64,000 nt of DNA, taken from the NCBI RefSeq assembly GCF_024713975.1, contig NC_091096.1, positions 6,830,001-6,894,000 on the forward strand, read 5' to 3'. The position numbers and the translations under genes were made by a program. This DNA is from Paralichthys olivaceus. Its lineage: Eukaryota; Chordata; Actinopteri; Pleuronectiformes; Paralichthyidae. Below, piece by piece: positions 35,661-51,882 of this stretch (positions are counted from its first letter, which is position 1; every line of letters starts with the position of its first letter). The notes under the pieces were generated by a model that worked only from the letters and a program-made list of their open reading frames with translations, was not told where the DNA came from and made no database searches.

Positions 35661-36209
35661 CCATGGGGGTACTCACCAGGTTGATACCATATATCTAAGT
35701 TGAGTCTTTGCTGCATCTGCTCTTCTCTGCTTGTCATCCTCTCTCTCTCTCCCCCCTGCTCTGCTGTCTCTCTCCACTGACCATCAAATAAAATGTCATA
35801 AAATATGAAAAAAACACAGTATTCTAATTGACCTTGTTTGAAATGCAGACAGGGAACTTTATTGCACGTCATCCTCCTTTCCAAAAATGAAATATCTAAT
35901 CAGTGAGTATCAGTGACCAAAGTCAAACAACTGCACTGTTACATTAAATGATTCTGCAATATATGGATGTTGAGCTGCTGCTGTACATTGCAATTCACAA
36001 GTTGTGTTGTTGGGGTCGGGATCCCGAGGACACCATCAGTTTGTCATCGCAGCAATAATCCTGTAACGGAGCAACAACATGCCCCACACCCACCTGCCAC
36101 ATTACACTGGCTCAATGACGTTATTTACTACTCATTTACACCACTATGCAAATACTGCAGCTCTCACAGGCCTGTAGATGACCTGAATCTACTGTAAGAT
36201 AAAATCAGA

Positions 36210-36839
36210 CAGACTTCATTTCATTCGTTTATTTATTTCATGGGGTCATTAATCAACAGACACAATTTTGTTTTCATCTTTTGTTCTTAACCAGGTTTTA
36301 CAAGGTAACCTAAATAAAAATCTATCTTATATAATTACAAATATCTAAGGATAATTAATTTGCATAATACATTACATTCAAACTAAGTGTTCAACAAACC
36401 CATGACTAAACTTAACACCTGATCAAAACAAGCGAGTACCCCATGATTAAAGTATATTTTAAAAATCAAACAATACGGTGCAACACTCTGATACAACACA
36501 AACACATATATGCACACGAACTAAGTTAGAACTGTAAAAACAAATAAGTTAAAAAGGCAGGAGATGAACATGTGTGCGTCTCTGTATCAGTTCTATGATT
36601 TTTAGACACTTTACAGCCATACTTTGGTGTTGTGACTTTTTAAAGGTTGAATTTCATCCATTTTTTTTGCCCTGATACAAGCTGATTTGTTTTTGTATGT
36701 GCTTATTATTCTGCCATGTGGTCCTCTGGCAGGTCCAAGATTTATGGTTTGGCTACAGAGGAGGTGGTCTCTGCCCGACATGAAGCAGATGTAACCACCA
36801 GTGTGTGGTCTATGGCCACTGGATGGCAGCTCAGACACA

Positions 36840-36907
<68 letters not shown>

Positions 36908-37023
36908 ATTGGTTCATCACTAACGTTCATAATAATGTAAATGAAGATTATAACTGCAACATTTATGTGTAGCATGCAGAAATATATTGTTTGTATAAAT
37001 ACATACAGGAGGCTGTAGTGGTT
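36210..37023 (-). other. BLNK-like 3' UTR and poly(A) signals
   Basis: After the stop at 37024 the minus strand has no further exon. Two overlapping AATAAA signals (minus) lie at 36237-36228. The implied 3' UTR of about 0.8 kb contains a long (CA)n repeat. The end is inferred from the signals alone. Confidence 0.45.
36833..36905. repeat. (CA)n microsatellite
   Basis: About 35 CA units, with one short interruption near the left end, within the presumed 3' UTR of the BLNK-like gene (TG repeats in the transcript). Confidence 0.97.
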
Positions 37024-40000
37024 TTAAGGGCGTGCAGGGTGGGTTAAATACGTCGTGTGCTTGGCCTGACTCTTGCTGTCAATCAGAAGCAGTTGGTTGT
37101 TTCTGTGGTGAGAAATCATCTGGTCGAGAGTGGTGAATGTCTGACGGAGAGAAAGAAAGATGAGGGGAGAGAGGTTAACAAATGAAAAGCCTGAAATTCT
37201 CCTTCAGATTCCTGCTCTCTTTGTTTTCTTCTTCCCTGCCTCCCTCCCTTCAGCCTTATTCGCTCTCACCTCTTCATTTTTCTTGCCCTCTTTTCCGAGG
37301 GCGTAGCCTTGTGTGTGCTCCAGGAAGCGGATGGGGATGTTGTACACCTTCTGCTGGTAGAGCACAGCGAGGGTGTACGGCTGGGACGAGCTGTGTCGGA
37401 TGAGAAAGGCACCGTCCTACAACACCGAAAAAACAGAGGACAAACATGACAATCTGAGAAAAACTGAGAGCAGGAGTAATGAATACAAAGGAGGAGAAAC
37501 TTTATTAGCTTAATTAGCTGTTAATAAGACCATGAAGTGAAGCATTAAATATTTGGTTTACCTTGTTGACACTCTGCAGGAGTTCCTCAGCTGTCTTTCT
37601 GTTGCAGTCTCCAGCAAACCATTCTTTGTCCTGGGATATGACAAACAGTAACAGAGCTTTAAGTTTTAAGTGTTTAACAGGGGTGGAAAGCAAATGAGTA
37701 CATTACTCTTATAATGTATTTCTGTATGGCCCTTCATGACAAGATACATATGCATATGAGTATGAGTAAAATTACTTAAGAAGAATCTAACTAATTCCAA
37801 TATTTCAGGTAAAAGAACTTCATTTATCTTGAGGGTCCTGACCCATGGAGCCACTTGTTCATACCACAAACAAATGAAGTAGCTATTTTTGTTGTGTTGA
37901 GTTTTAAATCCTTCTTCCACCACTGGTGCTTTATAAGTCATTTTATATTTTCTCTAATAGACACCATACCTCATTGTCGGACTGTTTGGTTGCCCTCATA
38001 CCACCAAAAGAGGCTGAAAAAAATAGAAAACATTTATATGTCAAGATCAAGGGAACATTTTTGACCAGAGACAGAAATACGATATAACCATGCTGACCCC
38101 AAATGACCCCAAAATGCGAGCTTACCCACAGGCTTGGTTCCTGCAGGAGGAAGATTTGCAGTGCTAGAATGAAGACAGGAAGACTATATATCAACTAATC
38201 TTTCATTTTACAAAACAAACTTGTCCACCCTCTCTGCATCATTCACCTCTCACCTGGGTTTAGCTTCCTTCAGGCTGACTGGAAGAGGGGGTTTAACACT
38301 GGGAGTTGGTGGAGGGAGTTTAGTTGGAAACGCGGCTCGTCTCACCTCAAGTGAAGGATCTATAAAGGAGAGATATGCACTCTTCATCATCATCATCATC
38401 ACCATCATCATAACATGGTTTGTACTGACCCTTTACCTGGTTTGGCCTCGTTCAGTGAGAGCAAGATGGAATTCTGAAAGGGAGAAATAAATATTAGTGC
38501 AGGGACAAACTGACAAGCTGAGATTAATGAATGAAAACCTACTAACTCCTTATCTTGACAGTTTGGCTTTAAATGAGGACAGTGCTCAGCATTAGGAAAT
38601 GTTTCGACTGCTGCACTGAGATGAATAGACACACTCACAGACTTTGCTCTGGGAACAGGAGGCTTCATCCTGCAGAGAGAGAGAAGCTTCATTTCCATTT
38701 CATGTTAAGCTCCAGAATTTGACTATGAAGTACCACAACTACCTCTACTAATATTTGTACTTTACTGCAAACAAAAAGCAGCATCGGTGATAGACCATGA
38801 AATATGAAGTGATGCGATTATGTCACTTGTTATTGTATCATTTGTGCATTTGTGCGTCATATGCTGGTAAGCTTGGCTGAAAGCTGCTTTTACTCAGAGT
38901 GAGATGCACTTACGTGGGTATGGAAGATGGTATAAGCACTGTCCTGGAAGATGGAGGCATCATCATCAGCCCACGTGGGGCTGAAACATAAGCTGGTGAG
39001 AAAGGAAACCCTCTTTTTTTTAATCATGCTTTTCATTATCCATAAATCGAATCAGGTTGTCTTTTCATTTGAACATTTTAAAGTTGTTCAAATAACCAAC
39101 TCTGTTCATGAGGCGTATTTTCTCTTAACATCCCAGAGAAAGATCAACTGACCTGCTGCTGGCTCTAAATACAGGTCGTCTTCATCCTCCTGAAACACAG
39201 AATGACAAATATTGTCAAATCACGATAATTGAAAGGAATATATTTTTGAATAAACGTGGTTTAATGTGCCAAAAGTTGAGAAGGCATTTCTAATCATCTG
39301 CACCTCATACATAGCAGCAAGACCCTCAGACCAAAAGAAATTCTGGCTTTATTCATCTCATACAGTCAATATTTTCCGTTATAAACAACACTGCTACTCA
39401 CTTAATTAACTATTACAGAAAACAAAGCTGAGGGGCAGGATCTAATTTTCTTTCATTATCTGGACATCACTTCTTTAACCTGATCACTGTGAATTTTCAG
39501 AAAAACCTGAGTGGACCACTTTTTCTAATCCATGCATGATTGGTCCTACTGAATGTCAAGTCCTGTTCAGTTGTCCAACCACCACCCCTCGCTCATCTTG
39601 TTCCAACTGTTACAGCTGCTAATTAGCCATCCCTATGCTATTAGACTCTTCAATAAACCATGTTCCTTTCACAAAAGACAAAAAAAGAAGATCGAAGGTT
39701 GCAATTTAAACCCACCTGTTCTTCGTTTGGATCCAGGTAAACATCTGAAATGCAGAGAAAACACTGTCTGGGATCTGTATTGTGACCTCTAGTGGTGTGG
39801 AAAGGTCTTGAAATGTGTTTATAACAATTGAAAATAAGAAAAAGAAATAAAAATGCATGAGAATTAATCTATAATCCTAAACTTTTCTTCTTTTTCTACA
39901 TTATCCATCAGTGGTTGAAACTGTAATACTGTGAATACTACTTACAGTGTGACAACTACCTCATCTCTCCTAATCTAGTAATCTGCACTGTACAATCAGA

Positions 40001-43000
40001 CCAATTCAAAATATTTGCATTTCTGAGGCATTCAGGTGCAGCTCAGTGGAAATACAGTCGGTAGCACTCTTATCTTGGATTCTGGTATCATGTTTGTTCC
40101 TATCAAAATAAGTGATGTTGCAGCTGGAACACTGTGTCTTTTAGAAAAAAGGATGTGCACCACCATGCAACAGATGAGCAGTAACACCAAAAGTAAAATC
40201 TTTCATGTTGTTTGTTTAAAAAAATGACTACATAGATAGTAAAATGAATATTAAGACCTTTACCATCCTCTCAGTCATTTACAGTCTGGTGAATAAGGTC
40301 TATGAAAGGTTCATTTGTGTGTTTACTGCACCTTCCTCTGTGCTGGGTTCAGAAACTGGGGAAGGAAAAGGTGGATGAGGCATCATCTTGTTTCTCCCGG
40401 GCTTCTCATTTCTGTCTATCTCTGGTGCTGTGAGGGAACAGGTGTAGTTGTATTGACCGAGGGGATGGAGGAGATCAAGTGAGGCGGGTTATACAACACA
40501 GTCAGTCAACAAATTCAGCATATGCACAGTTTGTGTAGTTGCAAATGATTACAGATTATTGACGCACGTTTCTTGGTGTTGGATTCGTGGGAGAAAACGT
40601 CAGCACGTTGTAAAGGTCTCTGAAGAACAGGGGTGAGATAATTTGATTAAAACAAAGGCAACATCTTCAACCGCAGCTGCAGAGACACACAGATAAGTTA
40701 CCGAGGGGTTTCCCAGTCTGGGTGGTGTAGCAGCCTTCCTCTGTTGAACAGCAGGACTGGACGTCCTGTCTGTACAAAGAAAATATGGTGAACAGGGATT
40801 TGAGCTGTTTAACCTTGTTGTAATATGTGATATGTAATAAGAAGTACTGTTACCCAGATAAACATCCTCCTCCTCTTGTCTCTGTTGGACTTTCAAAGCT
40901 TGACGTTCACAGGGAGGTGCTTCATACATGTCACCCTCCTCATCATCCTGCCATAAGAAAATAGGAATATGAAATAGCTGTAAAGGTTCATTCTCCTCCG
41001 TAAAGCAAATTTAAAATTAGCAACAGAGCTAATGGATGGATATTGAGAGAGTAGGCCCTTCATCCACATGAATATATCTTGTTTCAAATTTAGGTTTTAG
41101 GTTTTCTGTGCATTTTTGTGTTCATTTTACATATTTTCGTTGTTGTGTATTTTCATTTCTCATATTTTCGTCATTGTTTTTTATTCGGGGTATTTTAATA
41201 GTAATTTTCTAGTGGTTTTTTTTTGTCTCTTTGTAGTATTTTATTTTAACTATCCAACAAAAAAATATAAATAAGATTCGCTGACCTCTTGGGCCCCTGA
41301 GCCTGTGCTCAATAAGCACATTGAAAGGATCCATACAAGAGGAAATGTTCAAACAACATTATTAGAATTATATACTGTATGTAGTATCTTTAATATTATG
41401 AGGATACAACCTGTAAAAGCACAGATTCAGAAACTTGTATTTTTAACTTACAAACTCATCCGGTGGCCACCTGAACTCTGCATCGTCATCTGAAACAGAA
41501 AATAAACTAAGAGTTAGTCCAGTGAAGATCCAGTGAAGAAAGAAAGACAGCATCCAAACATCCTCCCTTCACGCTAGGGTTCAATCTCACCTGCTCTTTT
41601 GGGTGGAACTGGAGGTCCATTGTTACTGAGGGAAAGAGGAGAGGTGAGCTGCGACAGAAGCATTTTATTTCATGTGTGATATAATACACCAGAGAGGTTC
41701 TCCTGCTGGGAACTGTACTTACAAGTTCTTCAGTTTCCCAAAGAAGTTCTGAAAAAAACAGAAACCTCAGATTGAGAGATTTAACACAGACAGATAAAGT
41801 AAATGATTACGAGCCAGGCATGCAGCTCATAGGTTGTTATCAGTTTTGTCATTCAGTCTGAGTCAGTGGCTGCCTATGGGGAAGGTCACACAATAACAAT
41901 AGAACTCGAATCAACGTTTGACATCTTCCAAATGACTTTACAGATTCAGATCAATTCATGTAATTCATCAAATACAATGAAGCTTTCAGAGACTGAGCAG
42001 ATGAACAAACGGTTGGTTTCTTGGAAGGAAAATCAATTTTTCTTTTTTTAAAAAGACAAAGAAAGTGCGAAAATGACATAAGACAATAATACTGGATCCA
42101 CAAAAGAGGCCAAAATGACAGAAGTAATAAACAGTAAGAGAAGATAGCTGTCAGAACTGTCAACAGGCCGTCCAGACACACAAGAGGATAGATGACGACA
42201 CAAATATCTAATAAATAACTTCAATCACCACAAAAACTGACTGTAAACCATGGAAACTAATGAACCAAATATAATAATATAACAATGCTGAATTGGTAAA
42301 AAATACATGCAGGCATATATAAGCTTCTTAAAAATTAAAACATTAAAACTCTTTGTGCAGGGATGTGACTGAGTTTAGTAGCAGGGGGAGGAGATGAATA
42401 AACATAAACTTATTTTGAGTAAAATCAGGAAGTGGAGCAGCAGAGGCTCAGTTATCCCACAGTGACCAGCAGACATGAGGAAGTGTCGGCGTAAAGTAAA
42501 TGATGTGGACTGAGACTATATCTCACACCACATTAAAACATCAAGTGTCAGAAAACAGTTGATTTTCTGTTGATGAATGAGGAGCAGGTGAGAGGTGTTC
42601 TGTTATTTATGACCTTTGTGTCACTTGCCTACTCCAAAAATATCTGCAGTTTAAAGCCGGGTCAGGTTGCAACAACAACAACCTTCAGCTTTGTTTCAGA
42701 CCCAGATTGGAACTTCTGCTGAATATAACTTCTGTCTGACGAGAAACTTGAAATCACCACCTGCAGTCGGAGTGTGTGCGTCTCAGGGGAAAGTGTCAGA
42801 GTGTCAGGAAGCCAACAGGAGGAAAAAGGAAAAAGTTGTGTGACCATGAAGTGTAATCTGATGCAAAGAACACACTGAGCGTATGTTCCACTAACAGAAA
42901 CAGTGCATGGGTTTTAGAACAAGTAATTATTTCAGAGTAAGTTACTGTACAATATTCTAGATTTTTATACTTCATTGATATTTAGATACTATATGTGTCA

Positions 43001-44186
43001 AATATAAGGTATGAGACTTATTCCAAGAGCTGATTGTAATATATTTCTTCTGTTATTGGTTTTGGGGAAGCGATTTGTTCCGCCTCTCCATTTTGGCTTT
43101 TACTGATTTTTGTTTTTAATCATGTGAGCTCATGAGGATCTCCTCCACCGATAAAACTTATCTAAATGAGCTCTTGGCTCTAACTGAACCGGATCACAAT
43201 TTCAATTCAAAACCCATCAGATGAAACGTCTGTAGTTAGAAATCCATCAGACAGAACCACAAGGTGCAGGTTTAATTTGATCAAATGTTGCAGAGAGAAA
43301 ATGTTAAGTTTGGATGTCTCCATGAAATAAAACACTGATGCACAGGAGCTTTGAATATTGGCACCAAAAAGCTCATCACCAACATTGCAAGTAAAAATAA
43401 ACACAGACTCTTAGAATCACACTTTTTACACAGAAGACACTTTCCCTGCCTGAACGGATCGCCAGCTCCATCTCTGAGTGAACCAAAGCACAAACTACTG
43501 TATGGTCATGTTTACTGAAAAAAAAGAAAAGACTGGAAAGATGATAGTTTATAACAAAGTGACACTAGAAGAAAAGTAACTACATTTTGAACTTGCTAAA
43601 ATCCGACAACAAATTAAATTTGAACCATGAGATGCTGAACACAAGAGCTGTATGTAAAAGTGACTCTATTAGGTCAATGTTAAAACGTATTTACTCATAA
43701 TCTCACACAAAACCATAAATGTGCAGGCTGGAACTTAATATATGAAAATGTTAAATACACAAGTATCAAGTGTTTCTATACTGTTAAAATTAAATCCCTG
43801 TAAATTACACTTAAACATGTTTGAATGAAGCTAATAAATGAATCTAATGGAGAACTGTTGAACAAAGAGCACAGAAGAGGAAGTTTAACAAACTTGTTTG
43901 ACCTCTCAGAGAATTCATCACAACGGATGCCTGTCATTGTGTTTGCTCTCAGGTTATCATGTAGTTGTCTATGGGTCATTTTCACAGTTTCACCTTCACA
44001 TTCCCACATAATCATTACTTTCACAATGTAGCTTCTGAAATATCTCCCCCACATTCAGACCAAACTGCTGAAATAATAACACCAACTTCTTCTACTGACA
44101 CCAGCTGCTTACTTTCATCACACTCTACCACAAAGTTACCAGACTGTAAAACCAAATAAGACAAAAATGAAATGGCACTTTACCAT
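37024..44186 (-). CDS. SLP-65/BLNK-family SH2 adaptor, complete
   Basis: Nineteen exons join in frame to 377 residues. Exons (minus): 44184-44186, 41723-41748, 41591-41625, 41452-41489, 40854-40947, 40702-40769, 40568-40619, 40332-40427, 39716-39744, 39153-39189, 38914-38980, 38639-38669, 38437-38473, 38254-38359, 38126-38163, 37970-38013, 37562-37630, 37270-37416, 37024-37140. The N-terminus has NGPPVPPKR and acidic stretches with tyrosine motifs MYEAPP (Y42), VYLD (Y64, Y140) and LYLEP (Y154). A proline-rich middle follows, then a C-terminal SH2 domain from about 270 with the phosphotyrosine-binding arginine in FLIRHSS (R297) and VYNIPIRFLEH. Family members scaffold PLC-gamma, Vav, Nck and Btk/Itk below immune receptors. 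YEAPPCE and KLKN..PPVPPKR align best with BLNK, but the BLNK leucine-zipper N-terminus is absent. It could be a blnk paralogue, sh2d6 or clnk, so no symbol is given. Confidence 0.85.
41749..44183. other. BLNK-like intron 1
   Basis: No further exon was recognised in these 2.4 kb. An alternative first exon supplying the missing zipper region was looked for here and not found. Confidence 0.55.
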
Positions 44187-44280
44187 CGTGATGACTTTGG
44201 GGACGATTCTCACAGCTCAAGTCATGAAGATGTTGTCTTTGACACTGTTCTTTAATGCAAATGGCTTTAAAGATTGAAAG
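44184..44280 (-). promoter_or_regulatory. BLNK-like 5' UTR with start codon at exon end and uORF
   Basis: The proposed start ATG (44186-44184) is the last codon of its exon and is followed at once by a GTAAAG donor. The frame upstream is closed by TGA. A tiny upstream open frame, ATG ACT TGA, lies at 44225-44217. The start of transcription is unknown; a (CT)n tract lies just upstream at 44289-44356. Confidence 0.45.
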
Positions 44281-44285
44281 CGAGC

Positions 44286-44288
<3 letters not shown>

Positions 44289-44356
<68 letters not shown>
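44289..44356. repeat. (AG)34 microsatellite
   Basis: An uninterrupted AG tract (CT on the minus strand), about 100 bp upstream of the BLNK-like start codon. Confidence 0.97.
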
Positions 44357-44357
<1 letters not shown>

Positions 44358-45365
44358 ATGTGAAGAGCAGCTCTAACTGATCTCATTTGCATTTCCTACC
44401 TGTGTCACAAAAACTGCTTCACCTGCTGCTCTCTGCTTTTAAAGGAGCTGCAGCCAGAGCACACCTCAGACGTGGCTCCACAGCTCCCGGCTCCACATGC
44501 ACCAACTTTATTACAAATCAAACATCAACTCCTAATGCAGACAACAATGAAGTTTTTAATGAGAAGGAAAATCAGCATTGATAACGTTTAAAAAAACACA
44601 AACCGCATGAGAAGATATGGGCTTACTTAAATTCTACAAAAAGTGTGCAGAGCATACTTGATATATACAATCTGCTTCAGACACAGTTTATTATTTTATC
44701 TATTTAGCACCACAAAGTGCAGCCTCCAGGGCCACCATACATTTGAATCAACACCTACAACAAAAACTCAAGAAGGGAGGATTTGTTGTTCACATGACCA
44801 AAACTCAGTTTGGCTTTTAACACTAACCTAATATGGTTCCTCAAATGTATTACTGATTAATGAATAATGAAAAACTAATACTGTCCCCTTGGTTAAATAT
44901 TGGTGAGTCTATTTGCCTTACAGAGGATATAAACTGAAATTTAATTTGGTTATGCTGTTGTTTGAATGTAATCTTATACATATGGCTTTATTTTTGATTT
45001 CAAAAATATAATATTATCATATTATAAATAAACTGTGAATTCATTGTGCATATTGATGGTCAAAAAGCAACACGGCCTGCAGCCTAGCAACATATATGTT
45101 CCTGCATGGTTTAAGGAAGTTATATACAGAATCACATGTTCCTGTAAGAGGAATATGTGAGGCTGTTGAAACAAAAGTGTTATGATAAAAAACATCCACC
45201 AACAAACTTTGGGATTTTTTCAATTCCAACGAGCTGACAGAATTTCCAGCTCAGTGTTTCATCAGTCGTGACTCAATCAGTATTGGCTTTATCTCAGAAA
45301 TCCTTGAGTTGTCGGGCGAAAACTAATTTATCTGCAGTTTACTGGAAACAATAAAAGGCCACAGC
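44357..45365. other. Intergenic between plat and the BLNK-like gene
   Basis: AT-rich, with no gene recognised. Part of it should hold the BLNK-like promoter. Confidence 0.6.
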
Positions 45366-46451
45366 GAGGTTTATTCCAAATGTTATTTATTGAAAAACGA
45401 GTATGTTGACAAAAGTGGTTATAATGAAACTGACAATAAATTATTAGGCTACATTACAAAACAGATGACACTTTCTACAAAGCAATATAAAAAATACATA
45501 AATATTAACTTAGCACAAACATCTAAAGCCATTGAGATTCTGTCACTGAACAAAGTGAGTGTGTTAGGCTTTGCAGTCAATAAGCAGTTGAATGTGGAAC
45601 CAAAACAAACAGTCCCCAGTCGTGCTCAATATAAAATCAATAATCAGACAATATACATGTTGTATTTACACTGGGCTCAACCCACGTGTCAGGTGGAGAA
45701 GTTTTCTGATAATCTGATACAAATCTGAACTGCATCCACCTGTTCAAATCTAAACGAGACAGTCGGGAGCGTTAAGAGACAAAACAGGCTGAATCTGAAC
45801 CAGCAGATATGTGTGTGGTTTAAATGGAAGACATCAAGCCCCAAAGTAAGAAAATGCATGAAGATTTTGCATTAAACCCAATTAAGTTAATGTCACCTCT
45901 CATCGAGAAGACAAGTCTGTGACACAATCTTTGCATAAAACCTTTAGAAAATAAGCAAAACACTCCTCATGGGACTTACTGAGCTGGGCAAAGTAAATGT
46001 CCTGTGTTGACTGAAAATTCTTCTGGATTAAAAGTGCTACTGATCTGACGTCTGTCACTGTGACTTCTTTGTATAAACCAGCGTAGAGCAAGCCAGAGAT
46101 GAGAGGAATGTCCTATTTTTCCCGTTACATTCACTACCTAAACCTCCAGTGAAGGTGAGGTGAAGGCAGAACTGTGAAAACACATGAACACTTTCTATAA
46201 AAAAATCAAGATGGCCCAGAAGGAGGAAACGTTTGTTCTGTCCACATATTCTGTCATATTATCACAGCAATGAACATCTCTGCAGTAGTGACCCTGCGGC
46301 GTCAAAGTCTCCATCAGTTTGGAATTAGATCAACAGAGTCCTGAGAGTCCTGTGGACCTCACTGTCCATCTGATAAACATATGTGCTGCTGTACCCACTG
46401 TGCTCATAGGTACAGTTATCCAACAACATAATCTTTTCACTCCCTCTTCCT
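45366..46451 (-). other. plat: plat 3' UTR and poly(A) signals
   Basis: No exon follows the plat stop on the minus strand. AATAAA signals (minus) are at 45391-45386 and 45375-45370, giving a 3' UTR of about 1.1 kb. Inferred from signals only. Confidence 0.5.
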
Positions 46452-51857
<5,406 letters not shown>

Positions 51858-51882
51858 GCCTCCTCAAGTGGTCTTTACTTTA
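51858..51882 (-). other. plat: plat exon 2 leader (5' UTR part)
   Basis: An acceptor (TACTCCCAG) at the border of 51882/51883 starts the exon carrying the signal peptide, with 25 untranslated bases before ATG. It would join the noncoding exon near 57.2 kb. Confidence 0.55.

Larger units (their letters stand above)
34751..36215. other. Intergenic between clathrin and the BLNK-like gene
   Basis: No gene was recognised. It holds an imperfect (ATC)n microsatellite (about 34886-34935) and a repeat fragment around 35570-35660. Confidence 0.65.
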
